Assembly: GCF_017813365.1 (NCBI RefSeq)
Contig: NZ_JAGIZA010000013.1
Coordinates: 1-64,000, forward strand
Reading direction: 5' to 3'
DNA: 64,000 nt
DNA from: Roseomonas indoligenes
GTDB lineage: Bacteria > Pseudomonadota > Alphaproteobacteria > Acetobacterales > Acetobacteraceae
Shown here: positions 19,673 to 28,789 of the stretch, piece after piece
Layout: every line of letters begins with the position of its first letter
Position numbering within the stretch: position 1 is the stretch's first letter
Notes under the pieces: generated by a model
Told to the model about the DNA's origin: nothing
Databases searched by the model: none
Seen by the model: only the letters and a program-made list of their open reading frames with translations
Position numbers and translations under genes: made by a program

Positions 19673-20563
19673 TTGGACATCGAGGATCTGCGGACCTTCG
19701 TGGAGCTGGCCGATGCCGGTGGCATCTCGATCGCGGCCCGCCGGCTTGGCGTCTCCAAGTCGGTCGTCAGCCGCAGCCTCGCCCGGCTCGAGACGGAACT
19801 CGGCATTCAGCTTCTCGCACGGACCACGCGCGGCGCCGCCCTCACGGAAGCCGGCAGCACCTTCCGGGACCATGCGGCCCGGGCCTGCGCCGAGATCGAC
19901 CTGGCGAGGGAGACGATCCTGCCCGCCGGCCACCTCTGTGGCCGACTGCGGGTCGCCGTCCCGCTGACCTTCGGACCGACCCACCTCGCGCCCGTGCTGG
20001 CCGACATGGCGCGGCAGCACCCGCAACTCCACATCGACACATCCTACACCGACCGCTTCGTCGATCTCATCGCGGAGGGCTTCGATTGCGCGATCCGGAT
20101 CGGCTATCTTCCGAATTCCAACTTTATCGCAAGGCGCGTCGGGCCGATCCACGGCAAGCTTGTCGCGAGCCCGGACTACATCCAGGCTCACGGCTCTCCC
20201 GAGACGCCGGACGAGCTCCTCGGCCATCAGGCCCTCATGCAGGGGACCGAGGCCTGGCAGTTCATGGATGGCGACCGGATCGTCACGGTTCGCCCGCAAG
20301 GACGCTTTAAGGCCGACAACGGCACAGCGCTTGCCGCCGCCGCACTGGCAGGCCTCGGCATCGCCTGGATCCCGGACGGAATCACCCGGGAACACTTGGC
20401 CTCCGGCGCGCTTGTTCCGGTCATGACGCGATACCCGCCGCCTCCGGCGGGCGTCTACGTCATCCGCCCGCCCGGCCACCTTCCCGCACGAAAGATACGG
20501 GTTCTGACGGATCTGCTGATCGAGTGCTTCAATCGCGCTCCGAGCCTCAAAAGTGCAGGGTAG
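19673..20563 (+). CDS. LysR-family transcriptional regulator
   Basis: About 296 residues. The N-terminal winged helix reads LDIEDLRTFVELADAGGISI then ARRLGVSKSVVSRSLARLE, the LysR HTH, followed by a LysR substrate domain (GRLRVAVPLTFGPTHLAPVL; FDCAIRIGYLPNSNFIARRV) of the kind found in CrgA/DsdC-like regulators. I place the start at the TTG at 19673 because GGGGAA precedes it and family proteins begin at this residue; an in-frame ATG at 19580 would add 31 atypical residues. It is divergent from the isochorismatase gene, its likely target. Confidence 0.9.
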   Translation: MDIEDLRTFVELADAGGISIAARRLGVSKSVVSRSLARLETELGIQLLARTTRGAALTEAGSTFRDHAARACAEIDLARETILPAGHLCGRLRVAVPLTFGPTHLAPVLADMARQHPQLHIDTSYTDRFVDLIAEGFDCAIRIGYLPNSNFIARRVGPIHGKLVASPDYIQAHGSPETPDELLGHQALMQGTEAWQFMDGDRIVTVRPQGRFKADNGTALAAAALAGLGIAWIPDGITREHLASGALVPVMTRYPPPPAGVYVIRPPGHLPARKIRVLTDLLIECFNRAPSLKSAG

Positions 20564-20753
20564 TGAAGGCTCAAGGCCAGGAACGGAGCGTCGCCCCACA
20601 CAAGCGGCGGCGCGCACGGTCGAGGATCAGCCATAGCGACCGGGACATGCCGATGCAGGCCTGCGGGACACGACGGCGGATGCAAGCTTGCGCCCGCTAC
20701 CAGCAGACCGCAGGCAGCCCGCAGATGGCCGAGATGGCCCCCCTCGCAGGGAG

Positions 20754-22229
20754 CTACCCCGCCTGGATCGCCGGCCCGTGCCGGTCCACCAGCACCGCGC
20801 TCGCCTCGTTCAGCCCGATCACCTCCACCGCCGCACCATGGCGCCGCAGCTTCGCCACCACGCCCTCCAGCGCGGAGACGGCGGTGATGTCCCACAGATG
20901 CGCCCGCGTCAGGTCGATCCGCACGCGGGCCGCGGCGTCGCGGGTGTCGAACGCATCCGCCAGGATATCCGCGCTGGCGAAGAAGACCTGCCCCGTCACG
21001 GTGTAGCTCCGCGTGTCGGTGGCCGCGTCATAGGCGGTGGACACGTCCATCAGCCGCATCACCTTGAAGGCGAAGAACACGCCGCTGAGCAGCACGCCCA
21101 CCGCCACGCCGAGCGCGAGGTTGTGGGTGAACACCGTTACGACCACCGTCGCCAGCATCACCGCGCTGGACACCTTCGGGTGCCGCGCCACGTCCCGCAG
21201 CGACGACCAGGAGAAGGTCTCGACGGAGACCATCACCATGATCGCCACCAGCGCCGCCACCGGCACCTGCGCCACCCAGGGCCGCAGCAGCACCATCAGG
21301 ATCAGCAGGAAGGCGCCTGCCGTGAGCGTGGAGACGCGGCCGCGCCCACCGAAGCGGACATTGCCTACGGTCTGCCCGATCATGCCGCAGCCGGCGATGC
21401 CGCCGAAGAACCCGGCCGCCAGGTTCGCCAGGCCCAGGCCCGTGCATTCGCGGGCCTTGCTGCTGGTCGTGTCCGTCAGCTCGTCCACCACGCTCGCCGT
21501 CATCATGGACTCCAGCAGGCCGACCACGGCCATGGCGAGCGCGTAGGGCGCGATGATCGCCAGCGTCTCCAGGCCGAAGGGCACGTCGGGGATGAGGAAG
21601 TGGGGCAGCGAGTCCGGAAGCCGCCCGAGATCGGCCACCGTCCGCACGGGCATCGGCACGACTATCGTGAAGGCGGTGAGAACGAGGATGCAGATCAGCG
21701 GCGAAGGAATTGCCGTGGTGATCCGCGGCAGCAGGTAGATGATCGCCAGCCCCGCCGCGATCAGCGCGTAGGTGTGCCAGCTCACCCCCAGCATCTGCGG
21801 CACCTGCGCGGAGAAGATCAGGATCGCCAGCGCGTTCACGAACCCCGTGCGGACGGATTTTGAGACGAAGCGCATCAGCACGTCCAGCCGCGCCAGACCG
21901 AAGGCGATCTGGAACAGCCCCGCAAGCACCGTGGCCGCCAGCAGGTATTGCAGCCCGTGGCTGGCGACGAGCGCCGCCGCCACCAGCGCCACCGATCCGG
22001 CCGCGCCGGAGATCATCGCCGCCCGCCCGCCCGCGAAGGCGATCACCACGCCGATAACGAAGGAGGCAAAAAGCCCGACCTCCGGGTCCACCCCCGCCAC
22101 GAAGGAGAAGGCGATCACCTCCGGGATCAGGGCGAAGGTGCCGACCATGCCGGCGAGAACATCGCGTCGCAGCGCGGCAGGGCCCGCGAACCATTCGGTC
22201 CGGTCGCGGGAAACAGGTCGATTTTTCAT
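20754..22229 (-). CDS. SulP-family anion transporter with C-terminal STAS domain
   Basis: About 491 residues with 10 or more hydrophobic segments from ALRRDVLAGMVGTFALIPEV onward. The SulP core signature region is visible (GFFGGIAGCGMIGQTVGNV), and the last about 95 residues form a STAS domain containing RAHLWDITAVSALEGVV. Family members carry sulfate, bicarbonate or dicarboxylates by proton or sodium symport; substrate not determinable. The ATG at 22229 has GGAAG 10 bases upstream; an in-frame Met at 22277 would add 16 residues. It is convergent with the LysR gene and divergent from an aldo/keto reductase. Confidence 0.93.
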   Translation of the reverse strand: MKNRPVSRDRTEWFAGPAALRRDVLAGMVGTFALIPEVIAFSFVAGVDPEVGLFASFVIGVVIAFAGGRAAMISGAAGSVALVAAALVASHGLQYLLAATVLAGLFQIAFGLARLDVLMRFVSKSVRTGFVNALAILIFSAQVPQMLGVSWHTYALIAAGLAIIYLLPRITTAIPSPLICILVLTAFTIVVPMPVRTVADLGRLPDSLPHFLIPDVPFGLETLAIIAPYALAMAVVGLLESMMTASVVDELTDTTSSKARECTGLGLANLAAGFFGGIAGCGMIGQTVGNVRFGGRGRVSTLTAGAFLLILMVLLRPWVAQVPVAALVAIMVMVSVETFSWSSLRDVARHPKVSSAVMLATVVVTVFTHNLALGVAVGVLLSGVFFAFKVMRLMDVSTAYDAATDTRSYTVTGQVFFASADILADAFDTRDAAARVRIDLTRAHLWDITAVSALEGVVAKLRRHGAAVEVIGLNEASAVLVDRHGPAIQAG

Positions 22230-22466
22230 AAGGAGTTGCTTCCGCAAGAGGCACGCGAAGGCACCGCGTGGCGGCACCGGGAGAAGTCGCGTCTGATGCG
22301 TTGTCCGGCGGATCGGCGGCCGGAAGAGCCACCCGGGATTTCACCGGGTCCGGGATGAATGGCCCGATGCTAGCCGCCACCTTGCTGCATTGCAACACGA
22401 ACCGCCCCCTGGCGGGAGGCGCCAACCGCGCCCAACTTCGGGCCGCATCGCGAAAAGGATCCCCCC

Positions 22467-23420
22467 ATGCAGAAGCGCCCGCTCGGCCGGTCCGGCCTGG
22501 AGATCGCCCCCCTCGTCTTCGGCGGCAACGTTTTCGGCTGGACCACGGATGAGCCCACGGGCTTCCGCCTGCTGGACGGCTTCGTGGATGCCGGGCTGAA
22601 CGCCATCGACACGGCGGACGTCTATTCCCGCTGGGCCCCCGGCCACCAGGGCGGCGAGTCCGAGACGGTGATTGGCAACTGGCTGCGCGCCAACCCCGGC
22701 AAGCGTGAGAAGGTGCTGATCCTCACGAAGGTCGGCTCCGACATGGGCCAGGGCCATCGCGACCTCTCGGCGAAGTGGATCGAGGCGGCCGTTGAGAACT
22801 CGCTGCGCCGCCTGAACACCGACTTCATCGACCTCTACCAGAGCCACTGGCCCGCCCCGGGTACCCCGCAAGAGGAGACCCTCCGCGCCTATGAGAAGCT
22901 CCTGAAGGCCGGGAAGATCCGGGCGATCGGCACCTCCAACTACGACGCCGCGCTGCTCTCGGAATCGCTGCAGGTCGCCAGGGATCACGGCCTGCCCCGC
23001 TACGAATCCCTGCAGCCGAAATACAACCTCTACGACCGCGAGGAATTCGACGGCGCCCTCCGCGACCTCTGCATGAAGGAGGGGATCGGCGTCATCAGCT
23101 ACTACGGCCTCGCCTCCGGCTTCCTCTCCGGCAAGTACCGCTCGAAGGAGGACCTCTCGAAGAGCAAGCGCGGCGCCGGGATTGAGAAGTACCTGACCCC
23201 CCGCGGCTTCCGCATCCTGGACGCGCTGGAGGCGGTGGCCGCCAACCGCAACGCCAAGCCCGCCGAGGTCGCCCTGGCCTGGGTCATCGCGCGGGAGGGC
23301 GTGACGGCCCCCATCGCCAGCGCGACAAGCCTGGAACAGCTCGAAAGCCTCGTCCGCGCCGTCCACCTCACCCTGGTGCCGGAGGATATCGCGGCCCTGG
23401 ACGCGGCGAGCACGCCCTGA
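22467..23420 (+). CDS. Aldo/keto reductase
   Basis: 317 residues. It begins MQKRPLGRSGLEIAPLVFGG and shows the AKR catalytic tetrad: Asp and Tyr in NAIDTADVYSRW, Lys in LILTKVG, His in DLYQSHWP. The C-terminal NADPH site is in SATSLEQLESLVRAV. Closest in pattern to the YhdN/general-stress AKR group; substrate is unknown. AAGGA precedes the ATG. It is followed after 44 bp by the DsbD-like gene. Confidence 0.94.
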   Translation: MQKRPLGRSGLEIAPLVFGGNVFGWTTDEPTGFRLLDGFVDAGLNAIDTADVYSRWAPGHQGGESETVIGNWLRANPGKREKVLILTKVGSDMGQGHRDLSAKWIEAAVENSLRRLNTDFIDLYQSHWPAPGTPQEETLRAYEKLLKAGKIRAIGTSNYDAALLSESLQVARDHGLPRYESLQPKYNLYDREEFDGALRDLCMKEGIGVISYYGLASGFLSGKYRSKEDLSKSKRGAGIEKYLTPRGFRILDALEAVAANRNAKPAEVALAWVIAREGVTAPIASATSLEQLESLVRAVHLTLVPEDIAALDAASTP

Positions 23421-23464
23421 CAGGCCGGTTGCGGCCGGGCGCGCATCGGCCCTATCCCCGGCCC

Positions 23465-25597
23465 ATGCGCGCCCTCCTCCTCCTGCTGGCGGTCCTCCTC
23501 GCCCCCGCCACGGCGCGGGCAGTGGAGAGCGACGCGGTGGAGTCCCCCCGCGCCCGCGTCACCCTGGCGGCGGAGAACACGGCCGTCGCCCCCGGCCAGC
23601 CCTTCCGCCTGGCGCTGCGAATGGTCCTGGCACCGGGCTGGCACAGCTACTGGACCAATCCGGGCGATGCCGGCGAAGCCCCCGCCCTCGATCTCGCCCT
23701 GCCCGATGGCGGCGCCGCCGGCCCCCTGGCCCTGCCCGCCCCCACGCGGATCCCCGCCGGCCCGCTGATGAGCTTCGGCTACACCGGCGAGGCCCTTTTC
23801 CCCCTCACTGTCACCCCGCCCGCCAGCCTCCAGCCCGGCCGCCTCTACACGATCGAGGGCACCGCCCGCTGGCTCGTCTGCGCGGAGATCTGCATCCCCG
23901 AGGAGGGCGATTTCCGCCTGGACCTCCCGGTGGAAGCCACCCCGCGCCCTGACCCGGGGGCCGCCCCCCTCTTCCGCGCCGCCGAGGCCGCCCTTCCCCG
24001 CCCCCTGCCCTTCGCCGCCCGCGCTGGCTTCGAGGGCCGCCGCGGCGCCCTGGAGATCACCGGCCCCGGCCTTGCCCCCGGTGCGGTGAAGGAAGCCTTC
24101 TTCTTCCCCGAGGCGCCCGGCGCCATTGAGAGCGCCGCCCCCCAGCCCCTCTCCCTCCGGGACAGCGCCCTCACCCTCTCCCTCGCGCGTGGCCCCTTGC
24201 CCCTACCGGACCACCTCTCCGGCGTCGTCGCCATCACCGATGCCGCCGGGGTCCGCGGCGCCTACACCCTCTCCGTCGCGCCCGGCCCGATGCCCGCCGC
24301 CCCCGCAGGCCTTCCGCTGTGGCAGGCCGTCCTGCTGGCGGCCCTGGGCGGCCTGATCCTGAACCTGATGCCCTGCGTCTTCCCGATCCTCGCGATGAAG
24401 GCCATGGCCCTGGCCCGCCACGCCGGCGCCGGGCGCACGGCCCTGCGCGCCGAATCCCTCGCCTACGCCGCCGGGGTGGTCCTCGCCTTCCTCCTCCTCG
24501 GCGGCGCCCTGGTTGCCCTGCGCGCGGCGGGGATAGCGGCCGGATGGGGCTTCCAGTTCACCGCTCCCGCCTTCGTCGCCGCCATGGCCTGGCTGATGCT
24601 CGCCGTGGGCCTGAACCTCTCCGGCGTCTACGCCGTCGCCGGCCCCGCCCTCTCCGGCGGGCGCGGCAGCTTCGCCACGGGCCTGCTGGCGGTGGCCGTC
24701 GCCACCCCCTGCACCGCCCCCTTCATGGCCGCCGCCCTCGGCGCCGCCCTCGCCATGCCGCCCGCCGCCGCCCTGGCCGTCTTCGCCGCCCTCGGCATCG
24801 GCATGGCCGCGCCGCAGCTCCTCATCGCCCTCGCCCCCAACCTTGCCCTGGGCCTCGCCCGCCTCCTCCCCCGCCCCGGCGCCTGGATGGAGCGGCTGCG
24901 GCAGGCCCTCGCCTTCCCCATGTACGCCGCCGCCGCCTGGCTGGCCTGGGTCGTCTCCGTGCAGGCCGGCCCGGAAGGGCTGGGCTGGGTCCTGGCCGGC
25001 GCCGTGCTCGTCGCCTTCGCCGCCTGGGCCCTCGGCGCCACCCCCGCGGGCCGCGCGCGCTGGATCGGCCGCGGGGCCGCCGGCCTCGCCATGGCCGCCG
25101 CCCTCGCCACCCTGCCCGCCCTCTCCGGCACCGCCCCCGCCCCGCGTACGGAGGTCTCGGGCGAGGCCTGGTCCGCCCGCCGCCTCGCCGAATTGCGGGC
25201 GGAGGGCCGCCCCGTCTTCGTCAACCTCACCGCTGCCTGGTGCATCACCTGCCGCGTGAACGAGCGCGTGGCGCTGGAGACGGAGGCCACCCGCGACGCC
25301 TTCGCCCGCGCCGGCATCGCCGTGCTGACCGGCGACTGGACCCGCGGCGATTCCGCCATCACCGCCCTCCTCCGCGAACAGGGCCGGGAGGGCGTGCCCC
25401 TCTACCTCCTCTACCCACCGGGCGACGGCGCCCCGGTGGTGCTGCCGCAGATCCTGACGGAGCGGATGGTCGGCGAAGCCGTCGCCGCGCTGCCTCGCCC
25501 CCCAGCCCGCCCCCTGGCCCTCCCCCTGGCCCGCCCGGATGACGCGCGAACGGGAAGCGCTATGCTGCGCCAGCCTCCCCCCTTGGCGGAACGGTAG
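23465..25597 (+). CDS. DsbD/ScsB-type membrane thiol-disulfide transporter
   Basis: About 710 residues that carry electrons from cytosolic thioredoxin across the membrane to periplasmic thiols. Signal peptide MRALLLLLAVLLAPATARA. The N-terminal periplasmic domain has a redox pair in WLVCAEIC. The membrane core has about eight TMs with redox cysteines in LMPCVFPI and VATPCTAPF. The C-terminal thioredoxin-like domain has AAWCITCRVNE. The ATG at 23465 matches the signal peptide start. The last seven codons, through the TAG at 25595-25597, lie inside the following tRNA-Leu gene, an unusual overlap that suggests the original stop was lost. Confidence 0.94.
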   Translation: MRALLLLLAVLLAPATARAVESDAVESPRARVTLAAENTAVAPGQPFRLALRMVLAPGWHSYWTNPGDAGEAPALDLALPDGGAAGPLALPAPTRIPAGPLMSFGYTGEALFPLTVTPPASLQPGRLYTIEGTARWLVCAEICIPEEGDFRLDLPVEATPRPDPGAAPLFRAAEAALPRPLPFAARAGFEGRRGALEITGPGLAPGAVKEAFFFPEAPGAIESAAPQPLSLRDSALTLSLARGPLPLPDHLSGVVAITDAAGVRGAYTLSVAPGPMPAAPAGLPLWQAVLLAALGGLILNLMPCVFPILAMKAMALARHAGAGRTALRAESLAYAAGVVLAFLLLGGALVALRAAGIAAGWGFQFTAPAFVAAMAWLMLAVGLNLSGVYAVAGPALSGGRGSFATGLLAVAVATPCTAPFMAAALGAALAMPPAAALAVFAALGIGMAAPQLLIALAPNLALGLARLLPRPGAWMERLRQALAFPMYAAAAWLAWVVSVQAGPEGLGWVLAGAVLVAFAAWALGATPAGRARWIGRGAAGLAMAAALATLPALSGTAPAPRTEVSGEAWSARRLAELRAEGRPVFVNLTAAWCITCRVNERVALETEATRDAFARAGIAVLTGDWTRGDSAITALLREQGREGVPLYLLYPPGDGAPVVLPQILTERMVGEAVAALPRPPARPLALPLARPDDARTGSAMLRQPPPLAER

Positions 25598-25661
25598 ACG
25601 CAGGCGACTTAAAATCGCTCACCCTTAGGGTGTGCCGGTTCGAATCCGGCAGGGGGGACCA
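25577..25661 (+). tRNA. tRNA-Leu (anticodon UAA)
   Basis: The acceptor arms pair CCCCCCT (25577-25583) with AGGGGGG (25651-25657), followed by discriminator A and an encoded CCA (25659-25661). The anticodon loop reads CTTAAAA, giving UAA, within a 5-bp stem. A variable arm (ACCC-TTA-GGGT) marks a class II leucine tRNA, and the T arm is GCCGG-TTCGAAT-CCGGC. The first 21 bases overlap the end of the DsbD-like reading frame. I see no integrase or attachment-site duplication downstream in the window. Confidence 0.97.
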
Positions 25662-25821
25662 TTTCCCGTCCCGACAGAACGGCACGCCGCTCCGGCGCAT
25701 GAACGGCCCCGCGGCCCTGCCCCTAAGGCAAGCGCTTGTGAAGGCCTCGCCGGTAGGCGCGGTGCGCCCGGCTTCCCATGGTCCTCTATGCCGATCCGGC
25801 ACCGTCCAAGGGAGGGACCCC

Positions 25822-26154
25822 ATGCAGGACCAGGAACAGGGCCGCATCAGGGAACGCGCGCACGCCATCTGGGAGGGCGAGGGACGCCCCGAAGGCCGCC
25901 ACGCCGAGCACTGGCAGCAGGCGGAGCAGGAGATGGGCTCCGCCGGCCGGCAGCCGGAGCTGACCGCCCAGGGCGCCACCCCCGCCGCCGCCTCACCGCC
26001 CCGGCTCAACCCCGGGGACGATGCGGCGCCCGGCACCCCCGGCACCGGCGAGGATGTCTGCCCGACCTGTCAGGGCTCGGGCCGCATCGAAGGGCACTCC
26101 TGCGAGGATTGCGGCGGGACGGGGATCGTCATCAAAGGGGTGGCCGGCGGCTGA
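25822..26154 (+). CDS. DUF2934 protein with a C-terminal zinc-ribbon-like motif
   Basis: 110 residues. The N-terminal 35 residues (IRERAHAIWEGEGRPEGRHA, then EHWQQAEQE) are a DUF2934 domain, a short helical module of unknown function. The C-terminus carries CPTCQGSGRIEGHSCEDCGG, two CxxCxG repeats as in the DnaJ zinc finger. A Pro/Ala-rich linker joins them. GGGAGGGA lies before the ATG. A second DUF2934 protein lies 660 bp downstream with a Lys/Ala-rich tail instead, so the domain is being paired with different tails. Confidence 0.85.
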   Translation: MQDQEQGRIRERAHAIWEGEGRPEGRHAEHWQQAEQEMGSAGRQPELTAQGATPAAASPPRLNPGDDAAPGTPGTGEDVCPTCQGSGRIEGHSCEDCGGTGIVIKGVAGG

Positions 26155-26204
26155 CGCCGCCCCGCGCAGAACAGGGGGGGCGGTCCGGGAAGGACCGCCT
26201 CCTC

Positions 26205-26630
26205 TCAGCCCGCGCCCACCTCGCAGCGCGCCAGGCGAGGCAGCCCCGGCGGGTTCAGCAACCCCGCATAGGCCCGCCAGCCGTCCCGCGTCGCCGGCGC
26301 GGAAACCTCCGGCTCCTCCCGCAGCGGCACCACCGGCCGGCAGAGCTCGCGCAGCAGCCGCGCCGGCGGCGCCCCGCGCGCAATCCCCGCGCCCGCCCTG
26401 GCGATCACGTCCACATCCTCCCGCTCGATGAGCGCGGCCACCACCCGGGCGGCCTCCCGCTCGACCATCGGCAGTGGCCAGGCCGGGTGGTAAAAGCGAA
26501 ACACCTCCACCGCATCGGCCCAGGCGACCCCTTCGGGAACGCCGCGCGCGACGGCCGAACGGAACAACCGGGCGGCACGGCGGGCGGCCAGCACGTCAAG
26601 ATCGGGCGGGGCATGACGGGACTCGGGCAT
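26205..26630 (-). CDS. Hypothetical protein
   Basis: About 141 residues from the ATG at 26630 (MPESRHAPPDLDVL). I recognise no domain. It is mainly helical, without signal peptide or membrane segment, and rich in Arg, Ala and Val-Pro turns (VEVFRFYHPAWPLPMVEREA). A TTG at 26657 would lengthen it by nine residues. Steady codon-position bias and closely spaced neighbours support it as coding, but without homology the call is modest. It lies between the two DUF2934 genes on the opposite strand. Confidence 0.6.
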   Translation of the reverse strand: MPESRHAPPDLDVLAARRAARLFRSAVARGVPEGVAWADAVEVFRFYHPAWPLPMVEREAARVVAALIEREDVDVIARAGAGIARGAPPARLLRELCRPVVPLREEPEVSAPATRDGWRAYAGLLNPPGLPRLARCEVGAG

Positions 26631-26812
26631 GGGCGAAGGATAGCCCGACAGGAACAATCAGTGAACACGAAGTTAATGGCCGCCGCGCCGGAACCCGCGC
26701 CCGGCATCTCCCTTCGATGAATTCCGGGTACCCAGGGGACAACATTTCTTGCCCCAGGTTGGTGCCGGGGGGAGACAATGGGATTAGCACAGCGTCACGG
26801 GCAGAGAGAATC

Positions 26813-27211
26813 ATGACGGACGAGAAGCGTATCCGCGAGCGGGCCTACGAGATCTGGGAAAGCGCGGGCCGCCCCGAAGGCGAGCACGACACCCACTGGA
26901 CCCAGGCCGAGCGCGAGGTCGCGGCCACCAGGACTGGCTCCCGGGCCTCCGAGGATGAGGCACGCCCTGTCCCGAAGGCCGGGAAGAAGGCCGAGGGCAA
27001 GTCGCCCACCCCGACAGCGCCGGATGGCGGCTCCACCCCCGCCGAGGCCGCCGCAGCCGCCAAGTCCGTCGGAAAGAGTGCCGAGAAGCCCAAGGACAAG
27101 AAGAAGGCCGCAGCGGAGACGGCTTCCACCGCCCCCGCGGCGTCGAAGCGCGGCTCCGCCCCCGCCAGGCCCGCGAAGTCCGACACCAAGGGCAAGGCCA
27201 AGAAGGCCTAG
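26813..27211 (+). CDS. DUF2934 protein with Lys/Ala-rich tail
   Basis: 132 residues. A DUF2934 domain fills the first 40 (IRERAYEIWESAGRPEGEHD, then THWTQAEREV), followed by about 90 residues of Lys, Ala, Pro and Ser (KKAEGKSPTPTAP, EKPKDKKKAAAE, KSDTKGKAKKA). The tail is strongly basic and probably disordered, like histone H1 C-termini, so DNA or RNA binding is plausible but unproven. Paralogous in its N-terminus to the protein at 25822-26154. It is convergent with the SH3 lipoprotein gene, 19 bp between stops. Confidence 0.85.
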   Translation: MTDEKRIRERAYEIWESAGRPEGEHDTHWTQAEREVAATRTGSRASEDEARPVPKAGKKAEGKSPTPTAPDGGSTPAEAAAAAKSVGKSAEKPKDKKKAAAETASTAPAASKRGSAPARPAKSDTKGKAKKA

Positions 27212-27230
27212 TCCCCGGCCGGCCCCGTCC

Positions 27231-27980
27231 CTACTGGACGGAGGCCAGCGCCGCCGAGGACTGCCGGGCCGCGACGGAGCTGTGGACCCAGCCCTCCGGC
27301 TCCGTCTCCCCCACCTGGAACCAGCCGCCCGGCGCGGTGCCGAACACGTTCATCACCGTGCCCGAGCGCGCCACGCGCAGCACCGCGCCCCCGCCGCCCG
27401 GCGAGGTCCGGACATTGCCGTTCTGCCGCATCACCACGGTCCCGGCGGCGGCGTTGGCCGGCGCGGCGTTGGACGCGGCGGTGACGAGGTCAGGGGTCGC
27501 GGGCGGCACCGGCTGCACCTGATCCAGCACCGGCAGCCCGTTCGGCAACGGCGGCGTCGGCGCGCTCACCGTCGTGCCCCCGGCGCGCTGCACCGGCCCG
27601 CCGCCCTCGAAGCAGCGGCCGACCAGCTCGACATAGACGCGCGTCGCCTCGACGTTGCTGCGCCCGATGAACTGCTCCACCTCCGTCGCCCCGTTCCGCT
27701 GGCTCACCACGGAAACGAAGGGAATGTACACGGCATCCCCCGCCACCGTGGCCTGCCCGCAAACGGCATAGGTGTCAGCCATCGCCTGGCGATAGGTCTC
27801 AACGGCGCGGAAGCGCAGCGTGTTTGCATCCCGCGCAACGCCGCGCACGCGCTCCTCCGCGGCAGTCCTCACACGGGCCATCGCGCCGTCATCGGCCTTC
27901 GCCGCGGGCTTCGGCGCCGCATCCTCCAGGCACCCGCCCAAGGCCAGCAGCCCGACGAGGAGAAATCCCTTGCGCATCAT
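27231..27980 (-). CDS. SH3-domain lipoprotein
   Basis: 249 residues. The N-terminus MMRKGFLLVGLLALGGCLED is a lipoprotein signal with a cysteine at about 17. A middle region (RVRGVARDANTLRFRAVETY, then DTYAVCGQATVAGDAVYIPF) resembles periplasmic proteins that follow hydrolase or surface modules. The C-terminal about 70 residues form a bacterial SH3 domain (MRQNGNVRTSPGGGGAVLRV, ending GWVHSSVAA). SH3 modules of this type bind cell-wall peptides, so it is probably envelope-anchored. No cell-wall enzyme is adjacent. Confidence 0.85.
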   Translation of the reverse strand: MMRKGFLLVGLLALGGCLEDAAPKPAAKADDGAMARVRTAAEERVRGVARDANTLRFRAVETYRQAMADTYAVCGQATVAGDAVYIPFVSVVSQRNGATEVEQFIGRSNVEATRVYVELVGRCFEGGGPVQRAGGTTVSAPTPPLPNGLPVLDQVQPVPPATPDLVTAASNAAPANAAAGTVVMRQNGNVRTSPGGGGAVLRVARSGTVMNVFGTAPGGWFQVGETEPEGWVHSSVAARQSSAALASVQ

Positions 27981-28133
27981 ATCTCTCCACCCGGGAATTA
28001 CGACGGATCCAGAACGCGCGACCGGCTCGTTTCATTCTTTCACGATCGCGTGCCAGCCCTCTTGCGATGTTGCGCCGTGGCACGGCCGGTCCGCCCGTGC
28101 TTCCCTGCGCGCTGCGGAAGAGGGAGCCGGAAG

Positions 28134-28789
28134 ATGTCGGAGAACGCAGCGACGCTGCTGGTGGTCGTGGACACCGTCTGCCCCTGGTGCTGGGTGGGCA
28201 AGCGCCGCATGGACCGGGCCCTGGCGACCCTGGCGGGGGAAGGCCTGCGCCTGTCCCGCCACTGGCACCCCTTCCAACTCAATCCCGACATGCCCGCCGG
28301 CGGCATGCCCCGCGCCGAGTACCGCGCCCGCAAGTTCGGCAGCGTGGAGCGCGGCCGCCAGCTCGACGCCCGCCTCGCCGCCGAGGGCATGAAGGACGGC
28401 ATCCCCTTCGACTTCGAACGGATCGCGCGCAGCCCCAACTCCCTGGACAGCCACCGCCTGATCCGCCTCGCCGGGCTGGAAGGCGGCGCCCCCTGGCAGA
28501 TGCCGTGGCCGAGGCCCTCTTCTCAGCCTATTTCGCCGAAGGCCGCGACATCGGGGATGGAACGGTCCTGGCCGCCATCGGCGACGCCGCCGGCCTGTCC
28601 CCGGGCCGGGCCGCCACGATGCTGGCATCCGACGAACTGGCGAAGGAGGTTGCGAAGGACGCCGCCCGCGCCACCGGCCTCGGCGGCGTGCCCGCCGTCA
28701 TCCTGGACCGCCAGCTCATCATCTCCGGCGCCCAGCCCGCTGAGGCGATGGCGGAGGCCATCCGCGCCGCCCTGCGAACCGTCACCTAG
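28134..28789 (+). pseudogene. FrnE/DsbA-like oxidoreductase, frameshifted
   Basis: Two adjacent reading frames together give a 218-residue FrnE-type (DsbA superfamily) protein. The first part starts MSENAATLLVVVDTVCPWCW with an active-site CPWC motif, then reads through FQLNPDMPAGG to GGAPWQ. The family continues with DAVAEALFSAYFAEGRDIGD, which is found in the next frame. The break is at about 28499-28500, where CAGATGCC stands instead of an expected CAGGATGCC, a single missing G. It could be a real inactivation or a sequencing error. The stop overlaps that of hpnE on the other strand at CTAG (28786-28789). Confidence 0.8.

Noticed and set aside
25577-26154. Integrative element inserted at tRNA-Leu
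   Set aside because: No integrase and no repeated tRNA 3' end is visible downstream; the following genes are ordinary for this region.
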